Under the pieces are notes generated by a model. That model was not told the origin of the DNA. It saw only the letters and a program-made list of their open reading frames with translations, and ran no database searches. From JBIKLM01 sp044375105 (GTDB lineage Bacteria > Planctomycetota > UBA1135 > GCA-002686595), in the NCBI GenBank assembly GCA_044375105.1, contig JBILNK010000020.1, positions 1 to 36,184 on the forward strand: 36,184 nucleotides of DNA, in the 5' to 3' direction. Made by a program: the position numbers and the translations under genes. The number at the start of each line of letters is the position of its first letter. Positions within the stretch are counted from its first letter, which is position 1. Positions 1 to 7,548 of the stretch are shown here, piece by piece.

Positions 1-94
1 TCCGCCGGAGTCCTCGCGGGAGCCGCGCCGGGCGGCAGGCCCCGCGGAGCCCCCTGCGCCGCGCCCCGCCCCGCCGCGGGCCGAGGAGCCCGGG

Positions 95-2284
95 ATGCCG
101 GCCGGCGGGCCGCCTGGAGCCGACACCGAGCGCCCGCCCGGATCCGGGCCCCGGCCGCGCCCCGAGCGGGCCTTGGAGCGCGCCCCCAACCAGCCCCGGC
201 CGGCGGCCTGGCTCTCGGGCCTCGGCAGCGCTGGCCCGGACGACCTGCCGGCCCGCCCGAAGCAGCCCGCTCAGAGCCCGCGGCTCGAGAGCCGCGCCGG
301 GGTGATCCACTTCAAGGGCCTCAAGCTGTCGGCCTTCCAGCTCTCCGCCGTGCGCGCCGTCGAGGCGGGCAAGAACGTGCTGGTCAGCGCCCCGACCGGG
401 GCCGGCAAGACCCTGGTGGCCGAATTCGCCATCGCCGACGCCGTGGCCCGCGGCCGGCGCTGCATCTACACCGCGCCGATCAAGGCGCTTTCGAACCAGA
501 AGTACCGCGATTTCCGCGACGATCCGGCCATCGACGTGGGCCTGATGACCGGCGACGTCACGATCCACCCGCGCGCGCAGGTGCTGATCATGACCACCGA
601 AATCTTGCGCAACTCGATCTTCGAGGATCCGCGCAACCTTTCGGACGTCGAATACGTGATTTTCGACGAGGTCCACTACATGGACGATGCGGAGCGCGGC
701 ACGGTCTGGGAGGAGAGCCTGATCTTCGCCCCGCCCAAGATCCGCTTCATCTGCCTGTCGGCCACCGTGGCCAACCTGGACGAGCTCGGCCGGTGGCTCG
801 GGGAGATCCGCGAGCAGCCGCTCGAGATCGTGCGGTCCGACCGCCGCCCGGTGCCGCTCGAATTCGAGTTCTTCTGCGGCGGCGCAGGCCGTTTTCCGGC
901 GCGCAAGCTGGCCGACGTGCAGCGCAAGACGCCGCGCGAGCCGAGCCGCGGTCGGCGCGGCCCGGGCGGACGCCCTCAGCGCGAAGACGGCAGCGATTTC
1001 CGGCTGCTGCTCGACGACCTGGTGGCAGCGGACCTGCTACCGGCGCTGGTGTTCTCCTTCAGCCGCAAGGACTGCGAGCGCTTGGCCCTGCAGAACCAGC
1101 GCCGGCAGCTGCTCGATGCGGACGAGCAGCTGCGCATGCAGACAGCGCAGCGGGAGCTGCTGGAGGCCTTCCAGCTGGATCCGGGAGAGCTGAAGGGCGA
1201 GGTCTTCCGGCTGGCGGCCCGCGGCCTGGGCTACCACCACGCGGGCATGCTGCCGGTGCACAAGGAGGTCATCGAGCGCCTGTTCACCAGCGGGTTGATC
1301 AAGCTGCTCTTCACCACCGAGACCTTCGCCGTGGGCATCAACATGCCCGCGCGCACGGCGGCCTTCTTCGGGCTCAAGAAGTTCGACGGCCAGACCTTCG
1401 ATTACCTGCGCACGCGGGATTTCATGCAGATGGCCGGACGCGCCGGACGCCAGGGCATCGACGCCCAGGGCTTGGTGGTCGTACGGCTGGAGAACCGCGA
1501 CCTGTTCGATGCGCCGCTGGAGCGCCTGCTCTCGGGCAAACCGGAGCCCGTGCAGAGCCGGTTCAGGCTGTCCTACTCCTCGATCCTGCACCTGCTCGAA
1601 CGCCTCGGGCGCGAGCGCCTGCACGAGGCCTGGGAAAAGTCCTTCAACCAGTTCCAGCACCGCGGACACAACAAGAAGGCCCGCGAGAAGAACCGCCTCG
1701 AGCAGCGCCGCCTGCTGGAGGCCCATCTGCAGCTCCTGGCCAGCCTGGGCTACATCGAACCGGACGACAGCCTCACGGCCAAGGGCAAGATCGCGCGGTT
1801 GCTGTACGGCTACGAGCTGCAGATCACCGAGCTGATCTTCAGCGGAGCCCTCGAGCGCCTGCCCGCCGAGGCCCTGGGCATGATCTTCGTGGCCCTGGTG
1901 CACGAGACCCGGCGGCGTTTCGGGGAGAGCTACGTGCCGCCCAAGCTCTACGGGCCACAGCGGCGCGAACTCGATCGGGTCGTCGGCCGCCTGAGCGGCG
2001 AGGAAGCGCGCCATCGGATCCCCAACGCGCTCAAGACCTTCGATTGGAGCCTGACCCCGGCGGTGCTGGCTTGGATGGGCGGTGCGCCGCTCGAGCAGCT
2101 GGGCGACCTGAGCGACGCCACCCCCGGGGACCTGGTGAGGAATTTCCGCATGGCCGTGCAGCTGATGAGGCTCACGCGCCGCTCCCTGGACCCGTCCTAC
2201 GACCTGGTCGAGCGACTCGACGAGGCCGTGCTGGCCATGAATCGCGACGAGGTCGACGCCCGCCGCCAGCTCGAGCTGGGCTGA
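95..2284 (+). CDS. Ski2-like DExH-box RNA helicase
   Basis: This is a superfamily 2 helicase of the Ski2/Mtr4 type, expected to unwind structured RNA with ATP in the cytoplasm. Visible motifs are Walker A APTGAGKT (residues 99-106), motif Ia TAPIKALSNQK (126-136), DEVH (191-194), motif III LSAT (221-224), GYHHAGMLP (379-387), TTETFAVGINMPAR (about 407-420) and motif VI QMAGRAGRQG (445-454). The last 180 residues resemble the DSHCT helical domain, but only a short basic helix stands where eukaryotic Mtr4 has its long arch. The start chosen is ATG 95, with GAGGAG at 83-88. The frame is open back to the left edge and residues 1-65 are Pro/Ala/Arg-rich, so the true start could lie outside the window or further in. 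The function is inferred from the family; the RNA substrate is unknown. Confidence 0.9.
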   Translation: MPAGGPPGADTERPPGSGPRPRPERALERAPNQPRPAAWLSGLGSAGPDDLPARPKQPAQSPRLESRAGVIHFKGLKLSAFQLSAVRAVEAGKNVLVSAPTGAGKTLVAEFAIADAVARGRRCIYTAPIKALSNQKYRDFRDDPAIDVGLMTGDVTIHPRAQVLIMTTEILRNSIFEDPRNLSDVEYVIFDEVHYMDDAERGTVWEESLIFAPPKIRFICLSATVANLDELGRWLGEIREQPLEIVRSDRRPVPLEFEFFCGGAGRFPARKLADVQRKTPREPSRGRRGPGGRPQREDGSDFRLLLDDLVAADLLPALVFSFSRKDCERLALQNQRRQLLDADEQLRMQTAQRELLEAFQLDPGELKGEVFRLAARGLGYHHAGMLPVHKEVIERLFTSGLIKLLFTTETFAVGINMPARTAAFFGLKKFDGQTFDYLRTRDFMQMAGRAGRQGIDAQGLVVVRLENRDLFDAPLERLLSGKPEPVQSRFRLSYSSILHLLERLGRERLHEAWEKSFNQFQHRGHNKKAREKNRLEQRRLLEAHLQLLASLGYIEPDDSLTAKGKIARLLYGYELQITELIFSGALERLPAEALGMIFVALVHETRRRFGESYVPPKLYGPQRRELDRVVGRLSGEEARHRIPNALKTFDWSLTPAVLAWMGGAPLEQLGDLSDATPGDLVRNFRMAVQLMRLTRRSLDPSYDLVERLDEAVLAMNRDEVDARRQLELG

Positions 2285-2836
2285 ACGGTCCGGAACATAG
2301 CCCGCCACCGGCTGTGCCCCCTGGAGAGGTTCTCGGCCGGTGGGATCGCCCGCGGCGGCCCGGCCCGCCGGGGCTGGCCAGCCGGCCTCGGCGCCGGCCG
2401 CCCCCGCGGCTCGCATTCACAGCCCTCGCCCCGCATCGCCCGCGCCGCTCGGGTCCCCTGCCGGTGGCCGCAGCGACCGGCCCGGCCTCCGACGGGGGCT
2501 GCCGGCCGGGGCCATCGATCGGGGCCGGGGGAGCGGGCAGACCGCTCCCAGGGGCCGCCGCGCCCCTCGTTCGTCCCGAGAAATCAGGTTGGACCCGGTT
2601 GCCAACCGAACAGACCTTGCTACTGTCCCCAAAATATTCTGCGCGAGGCCAACTCCCCGCGTGGGAATCCAGTCCGCAGCGAGGCCCTGGCCGCACCCCC
2701 CGGCGGCCAAGCCAACCCGCCGCGAACTCGTCGGCCCTCCTTCCTTCCCTCGGTTCCCTCGGCCTCCGTCCGGGGGCCGGCCCTCGGCGGCCGGCCTTGC
2801 ATTTCCGGTCGCCGGCCCCGTCCCCACCGCGGTCCG
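2285..2836. other. Intergenic region after the helicase
   Basis: No credible gene is seen in these 552 bases; open frames here are Pro/Arg-rich shadows. There is an 8-bp inverted repeat (CCACCGGC at 2305-2312, GCCGGTGG at 2336-2343) that could help end helicase transcription, but no T-tract follows. A 13-base palindrome, CGGTTGCCAACCG, lies at 2596-2608, and an unusually AT-rich patch, AAAATATTCT, at 2631-2640. These could mark a promoter or operator for the downstream gene, but I find no -35/-10 pair with normal spacing. Confidence 0.4.
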
Positions 2837-3736
2837 ATGCGCCAAGCCCGCCCCGTTGCGAGCCAGCTTCTCTTTGGCCTGCTCCTCAGCGCTGCGTTGC
2901 TGTCGCCGCGAGGAGGGGCCCACGCGGCGGACGCGGCTGGGGCCCTGCCGAAGGCTGGAGCCCTGCTGGAGCCCTCGGCCGCCGTGCCGGCCACGTCGAT
3001 CGAAGCGGAACGGATGCGCGTCGAGACCAGAGACGGCAAGGTGTTGATCGGAGACTTTTATTCGCCCCCGGCCAAAAAGAATGCCGAAGAGCGAGCCCCG
3101 GCGGCCCTTCTGCTCCACGGCGCGGGCGGCAACCGGACCGGCTTCGCCACCCTGGCAGAAGCCCTGGCCCGTTCGGGGATGGCGGTGCTGGCGATCGACC
3201 TGCGCGGCCACGGGGAATCGGCGACCAACGAGGACTCGTTCCAGAATCTCGACGAGGCCTCACGCTCCAACCTGTGGACCTTCGCGGTCCGCGACCTACA
3301 AGCCGCTGTGCAATGGCTGCGCGACCAGCCGGGTGTGCACGGCGCCGCTCTCAATCTGTTCGGCTTCGCCGAGGGCGCCAGCCTGGCCGCTCACTACGCC
3401 CTGGCCGACGAGACCGTACGCAGCCTGACCCTGTTGGATCCCCACTCCGGAGCCGCCTTCCCGAGCCCGGTTTTCGATCTGGCCGAAGATCTGAGACAGT
3501 TGGAGGGCCTGCCGCTCAAGCTGGTCTCCCAGCGCACCCACAAGGCTCAGCTCGATGCGCTCCTGACGGCGCTCGACGAGCCCGCCTGGATCGAGGTCGA
3601 GCTCCTAAAGCCCACCGAAGCGGGCCTGCTGGCGGACAAACGCCTCGTCAAGGGCTGGGCCCAATGGTCCGCGGACCGCAGCGCAGGCCGGACGCCGGCC
3701 GCCGCCTCGACAGCGCCCGCTCAGCGCAACCGCTGA
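2837..3736 (+). CDS. Exported alpha/beta-hydrolase-fold protein lacking nucleophile serine
   Basis: The protein starts with a signal peptide (residues 1-30, ending GGAHA), so it should be exported. The body follows the alpha/beta hydrolase fold: an LLLHGAGGN oxyanion turn (91-99), an IDLRGHGES strand (120-128) and a nucleophile-elbow segment, LFGFAEGASLAAHY (174-187). In active relatives the elbow reads GxSxG. Here it reads G-F-A-E-G, with alanine 178 where serine belongs (codon gcc). The C-terminal region where family members usually carry the catalytic His reads KPTEAGLLADKRLVKGW, without His. I infer a non-catalytic binding or scaffolding protein, or one with a displaced active site. The start is ATG 2837, placed just before the signal peptide; no clear Shine-Dalgarno is seen. 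It is convergent with the secretion operon. Confidence 0.8.
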   Translation: MRQARPVASQLLFGLLLSAALLSPRGGAHAADAAGALPKAGALLEPSAAVPATSIEAERMRVETRDGKVLIGDFYSPPAKKNAEERAPAALLLHGAGGNRTGFATLAEALARSGMAVLAIDLRGHGESATNEDSFQNLDEASRSNLWTFAVRDLQAAVQWLRDQPGVHGAALNLFGFAEGASLAAHYALADETVRSLTLLDPHSGAAFPSPVFDLAEDLRQLEGLPLKLVSQRTHKAQLDALLTALDEPAWIEVELLKPTEAGLLADKRLVKGWAQWSADRSAGRTPAAASTAPAQRNR

Positions 3737-3745
3737 TCGGCTCTG

Positions 3746-3788
3746 AAAAAAAACCGGCTGGGCCTGCATCAGAGCTTACAGGCCAGCC
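3746..3788 (-). terminator. Rho-independent terminator of the secretion operon
   Basis: Read on the minus strand, GGCTGGCCTG (3788-3779) pairs with CAGGCCCAGCC (3766-3756), with one bulged base, and is followed by two G and then eight T (3753-3746). A stem followed by a U-tract is the standard intrinsic terminator pattern, and it lies about 97 bases after the gspG stop. Confidence 0.75.
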
Positions 3789-3789
3789 C

Positions 3790-3840
3790 GTCTGAACGTC
3801 CTTGGGCCGCCATCCAGCTGCCGATCGATCGTCGACAGCA
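3790..3840 (+). repeat. Intergenic element, degenerate copy R1
   Basis: The segment contains ACGTCCTTGGGCCGCCA followed later by ATCGATCGTCG. It resembles the right half of the elements at 15613 and 29823 (GCCTTTGGGCCGCC, then GATCGTCG). The second hairpin is eroded here and the left half is replaced by the terminator stem. Homology to the other copies is probable but not certain. Confidence 0.45.
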
Positions 3841-3884
3841 CTCCAACGAGGGCTCGCCCGAGCGGAGCTGCTCTCGGGCGACCC

Positions 3885-4565
3885 TCACAGCGAGCTCGAA
3901 GTGATCTGCACCACCGGCATCGAACCGGCGGGATTGGGCAGGAACGGCGCACCCCAGCCGTCGGCATCCAGGCCTCCACCGCTCGGCAGATAGCCCGTGG
4001 AGACCAGCCGGGCATGGATGGTGGCCCAGTTGGGAGGCAGAGGGTTGGTGACCAAGAAGGCCGCGTTGTACTGCAAGATCGCCTGGTTGATGATGGCCAT
4101 ACGGCGCAGGGTTTCCTCGCGCCGCAGGGGCGTGGCGTCGACGGTCAGGGAAAGGTCATCCCCATTGCCGGCGGTGCCATCCTTGCCGTTGCTGCGCAGA
4201 GTCAGGCGATCGCCGAGGACCTGGAAGGCGTAGGGGCGCGACCAGGCATCCACCAGGTAACCGTTGCCACCGCTGATCGAGTCATCGAGGGTGCCGGTCA
4301 GGTAGGGCCCGCTCCAGCCGGGGGTTGAGGAAGCCAGCAGCAGCGCGGGGTTGTTCGGCAAGCTCTGCACGTCGCGGAAGTGCTCGAGGGCCGCACGGCC
4401 GAGCTCTTCGAGCTCGGCCTGGGTGCCCCGGCGTGCCTTGGAGTTGATCAAGGCGGTGGCGGAAGGCGCCAGCACGCCGGTCAAGATCGCCATCAGCGAC
4501 AAGACCACAATCATCTCGAGCAGGGTAAAGCCCGAGCAAGCGCGATGAGTTCGGAGCGAGCGCAT
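3885..4565 (-). CDS. gspG: Type II secretion major pseudopilin GspG-like, double body
   Basis: The N-terminus is a class III prepilin signal: a short basic leader ending ACSG, then FTLLEMIVVLSLMAIL. Cleavage would follow Gly12, with Glu at mature position +5. A prepilin peptidase would process it before assembly into the pseudopilus. The first body domain carries the GspG-type loop SNGKDGTAGNGDDLS, which binds calcium in characterised GspG. At 226 residues it is much longer than the usual 140 or so. After residue 145 a second segment (RREETLRRMAIINQAILQYN, then a D-DGWGAPF ending) repeats the order of the first body (ARRGTQAELEELGRAALEHF, then DAWSRPY). It is the last gene of the operon, 6 bases after gspF, with ATG 4565 as start. 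Confidence 0.88.
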   Translation of the reverse strand: MRSLRTHRACSGFTLLEMIVVLSLMAILTGVLAPSATALINSKARRGTQAELEELGRAALEHFRDVQSLPNNPALLLASSTPGWSGPYLTGTLDDSISGGNGYLVDAWSRPYAFQVLGDRLTLRSNGKDGTAGNGDDLSLTVDATPLRREETLRRMAIINQAILQYNAAFLVTNPLPPNWATIHARLVSTGYLPSGGGLDADGWGAPFLPNPAGSMPVVQITSSSL

Positions 4566-4571
4566 GAGGCT

Positions 4572-5858
4572 TCAGAGATTCTCGTAAAGGGTCACGATCG
4601 GCAGCAAGGCCGCGAGCAAGACGTACAGCACCAGACCACCGCCGAAAACCAGGATCGCCGGCTCGACCAGCGAGAGAGCCCACTTGACCGTACGCGGAAT
4701 CTCGGCTTCATAGCTCTGGACCAGGTGCCCGAGCGTGGTGGACAGGTCACCGGATGTCTCCCCGATGGCGACGAGCTGCAGCAAGAACGGATCCATGCAG
4801 GGCTCCTGCTCGAGGGCTTCGGCCAGGGTCGCGCCGCGCCGAACCCGCTCGGTCGCCCGCCGAAAAGCTGCCCGATAGAATGGGTTGCCACATGCCTCGG
4901 TGGCCAGCTCCAGGGTCGAGACCATTTCCACCCCAGCGTCGTGAAGCAGAGCAGCTGTCTTAGCGAAGCGGGACATGGCCAACTGCCGCAGCAAGGTGCC
5001 GACGCGCGGCAGACCGGCGGCCAAACGCGCCAGAGCCAGAACGGGTCCCTGGCGACGCAGGAGCACCACGACGGTCAGGCTCGAACCGACGCCGAGCAGG
5101 ACCAGCCAGACCCAATTTCGCTGCATGGCGTCGGCGATCGACATGACCAAGCGCGTCTGGGAAGGCAGGTCTGCCGCGCCGCCGGGATATAGCTTGGTCA
5201 AGCGGGGCACCAAGAAGGTGACCAAGATCACAACCAGGCCAACGATCGCCAGGGATAAGATCGCCGGATAGACCAACGCCTGGGTCGCCATGGCACGAAT
5301 CTCCCGAACCCAGGCCAGATGGGCGGCCTGAGCCTTCAAGACCTCGGGCAACTGGGTGGATTGCTCCCCGGCGCGGATCGCAGCTCGAAAGATCGACGGA
5401 AAGCTCTTGGGCTGTTGATCGAGAGCCGAGGACAGCGGTTCGCCGGCCTCCAGATCCTCCAAGATCGCCTGGATCGAGGCCTTGGCAACCCGCCCACGCG
5501 CCCGGCGGTGCATCTCGCGCAAGCCTTGGACGATAGGGATGCCCGCCGAGAGAATCGTGCCGAGCTGTGCCGTGAGAGCGAACAGATCATGACGGGAGAG
5601 CTCGGCGGTGCGAGCGCGTCCTCCGCGATGCACGGCACGGCAGTTGGTCAGGAGCAGGCCTTCCCGCTCCAAGCGTTGGTCGAGCTCGATCTCGTCCCGC
5701 GCCACCTCGCGGCCATGGACCAGCTGGCCATCGGAACGCCGCGCGGAATACTCGAAAATCAGCGTGCTGCGGAAGCCTTTGGCACTGGGCAGGGCGGCCG
5801 GAACCGGTTCCTGCGGACGTCGCCCCCGCAAGAGGTCGAGAACTCTAGGCTCGCTCAT
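4572..5858 (-). CDS. gspF: Type II secretion inner-membrane platform protein GspF
   Basis: GspF is the polytopic platform that couples the ATPase to pseudopilus assembly. Two cytoplasmic T2SSF repeats are visible: residues about 90-190 (DLFALTAQLGTILSAGIPIV) and about 295-395 (SRFAKTAALLHDAGVEMVST, then IGETSGDLSTTLGHL). Membrane segments are at about 196-217, 248-267 and 400-425. An N-terminal extension of about 35 residues precedes the usual FEYSAR opening. The start is ATG 5858; a GTG at 5861 would add one residue. The gene overlaps the 3' end of gspE by 14 bases, which suggests coupled translation. Confidence 0.93.
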   Translation of the reverse strand: MSEPRVLDLLRGRRPQEPVPAALPSAKGFRSTLIFEYSARRSDGQLVHGREVARDEIELDQRLEREGLLLTNCRAVHRGGRARTAELSRHDLFALTAQLGTILSAGIPIVQGLREMHRRARGRVAKASIQAILEDLEAGEPLSSALDQQPKSFPSIFRAAIRAGEQSTQLPEVLKAQAAHLAWVREIRAMATQALVYPAILSLAIVGLVVILVTFLVPRLTKLYPGGAADLPSQTRLVMSIADAMQRNWVWLVLLGVGSSLTVVVLLRRQGPVLALARLAAGLPRVGTLLRQLAMSRFAKTAALLHDAGVEMVSTLELATEACGNPFYRAAFRRATERVRRGATLAEALEQEPCMDPFLLQLVAIGETSGDLSTTLGHLVQSYEAEIPRTVKWALSLVEPAILVFGGGLVLYVLLAALLPIVTLYENL

Positions 5859-7548
5859 CACTAGACAGATAGGTGCTGCGATGGACGCGATGGACCTCTT
5901 CCACGGTGGTCAAGCCTGCGAGGACCTTCTGCCGGCCGTCACTTTCCATGTCCACGAAACCGGTCGAACCCGCGGCTTCGATCAGCTGGGACAATGGCGC
6001 CTGGTCACGCACGAGCTGAGCGATCTCGGGATCCATCAGGAACAGCTCGGCGATCACCGTGCGCCCCTGATAGCCGGATTGCTCGCACAGACGACAGCCC
6101 ACCCCCTTCAGCAATGAAGGCCGATCGACGCCCAACCAGACACGTTCCTTTTCGCTGGCTTCTACCTCGGTCAAGCAAGCCGCACAGTTCCGCCGCACCA
6201 AGCGCTGAGCCAGGGCCCCGACAAGCGCATCTTCGATCAGATAACTGGCGATGCCGAGATCGAGCAGACGCGGGATGCTTCCCATAGCGTTGTTCGTGTG
6301 CAGGGTCGAAAATACCAAGTGGCCGGTCATCGACGCCTTGACAGCCATCTCGGCCGTCTCCTCATCGCGAATCTCTCCAACCAAGATCACGTCGGGGTCC
6401 TGGCGCATCAGCGCCCGCAGTCCGGATTTGAAGTCGAATCCGATGCTATGGTCGACCTGACTCTGACGCACGAATGGCAGCATGTATTCGACCGGATCCT
6501 CGATCGTAGCCACGTTGCGCCGCAGGGAGTCGACCCGCGACAACAAACTGTACAGCGTGGTGGTCTTTCCCGATCCTGTCGGTCCGGTCACGAGGAACAG
6601 GCCGTTCGGCCGTGCCGCAATCTTGTCGAGAAGCAGCCCTTGCTGCGGGGCGATGCCTAGCTCGCTCATCGTCAGTGACCCTGTGGCACGATCGAGGACA
6701 CGCATCACAACGCTCTCACCGTGACTGACCGGCAGGATCGAAACCCGGAGATCGACTTTTCGGCCTTCCAGCTGGACCCGCATGCGCCCGTCCTGGGGCC
6801 GTCTACGTTCCGAAATGTCCAGCTGGCTCAAGATCTTGATCCGGCTGATCACACCGGCCGTCAAATTACGTGGCAGGAGCTCGATCTGCCGCAGCACCCC
6901 ATCCAGACGGAATCGAACGCGAGTGCTTTGCTCCTCCGGATGCAGGTGGATGTCGGTGGCACCCCGGCGGATGCCATCCCCGATGATCGATTCGGTCAGT
7001 CGCTCGATCGAGATGCCCTCCAGGGCGCCACCATCTCGAGCGCGCAACGGGGCCAATAGCTCTGCAAGCTTGCCGCCGCTCTCCGGAAAGAACTTGCGCA
7101 GCAACACCTGCAGATCCGACTCCAAGATCATCAGCAGCTCGAGCTCGCTGAGGAAGTGCCGGCGCAGGTTGGCCAACTTGACCGGGTCGGATGGGTCGAC
7201 CATGGCCACCTGCAAACGATCTTCGACGAAACGGATCGGGAAGGCCCCGTTCTCGCGGATCAGATTCGGGTCGACGCCTGAGACGATCAAGGGGTCTGGC
7301 TGGAGCGAACGCGCCGAGACCAGCTCGAGATCGAGCTCGCTAGCCAGATGACGCGCGATCGCATCCCGGCGAACGAAGCCGAGCCCGATCAGGATCTCCC
7401 CCAGCGGCCGCCGTACCTGGCCCTGCTCCGCCAAGGCCAACTGGAGCTGCTGCTCGTTGATCAGGCCCTGGGCGACCAGGGCCTCGCCGAGGCGAATGCG
7501 CTTCTGCGTGCCTGCGCCGCCCTCGGGTTCCGGACCGGAAACCTTCAC
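5845..7548 (-). CDS. gspE: Type II secretion ATPase GspE
   Basis: GspE is the cytoplasmic hexameric ATPase driving pseudopilus assembly. An N-terminal MshEN-like domain (about 18-160) carries LGEALVAQGLINEQQL and LGEILIGLGFV. The ATPase core has Walker A GPTGSGKT (322-329), the Asp box TIEDPVEY (348-355), Walker B VILVGEIRD (387-395) and the His box HLVFSTLHTN (410-419). A four-cysteine metal motif is intact at C455, C458, C485 and C488. At 567 residues it has normal length for the family. It starts with GTG at 7548, which overlaps the gspD stop as GTGA, so translation is probably coupled. Confidence 0.96.
   Translation of the reverse strand: MKVSGPEPEGGAGTQKRIRLGEALVAQGLINEQQLQLALAEQGQVRRPLGEILIGLGFVRRDAIARHLASELDLELVSARSLQPDPLIVSGVDPNLIRENGAFPIRFVEDRLQVAMVDPSDPVKLANLRRHFLSELELLMILESDLQVLLRKFFPESGGKLAELLAPLRARDGGALEGISIERLTESIIGDGIRRGATDIHLHPEEQSTRVRFRLDGVLRQIELLPRNLTAGVISRIKILSQLDISERRRPQDGRMRVQLEGRKVDLRVSILPVSHGESVVMRVLDRATGSLTMSELGIAPQQGLLLDKIAARPNGLFLVTGPTGSGKTTTLYSLLSRVDSLRRNVATIEDPVEYMLPFVRQSQVDHSIGFDFKSGLRALMRQDPDVILVGEIRDEETAEMAVKASMTGHLVFSTLHTNNAMGSIPRLLDLGIASYLIEDALVGALAQRLVRRNCAACLTEVEASEKERVWLGVDRPSLLKGVGCRLCEQSGYQGRTVIAELFLMDPEIAQLVRDQAPLSQLIEAAGSTGFVDMESDGRQKVLAGLTTVEEVHRVHRSTYLSSDERA

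Noticed and set aside
1037..2416. Long minus-strand open frame of 459 residues opposite the helicase
   Set aside because: Its composition mirrors the helicase codons on the other strand; no domain or motif is visible, and the helicase motifs are unambiguous.
2599..2640. Possible sigma-70 promoter (TTGCCA or TTGCTA with TATTCT)
   Set aside because: The spacings are 30 and 12 bases, not near 17, so I do not call a promoter.
3746..3788. Stem considered as a terminator for the plus-strand hydrolase too
   Set aside because: The plus-strand side is followed by CGTCTGAACG, not a T-tract; only the minus-strand reading fits.
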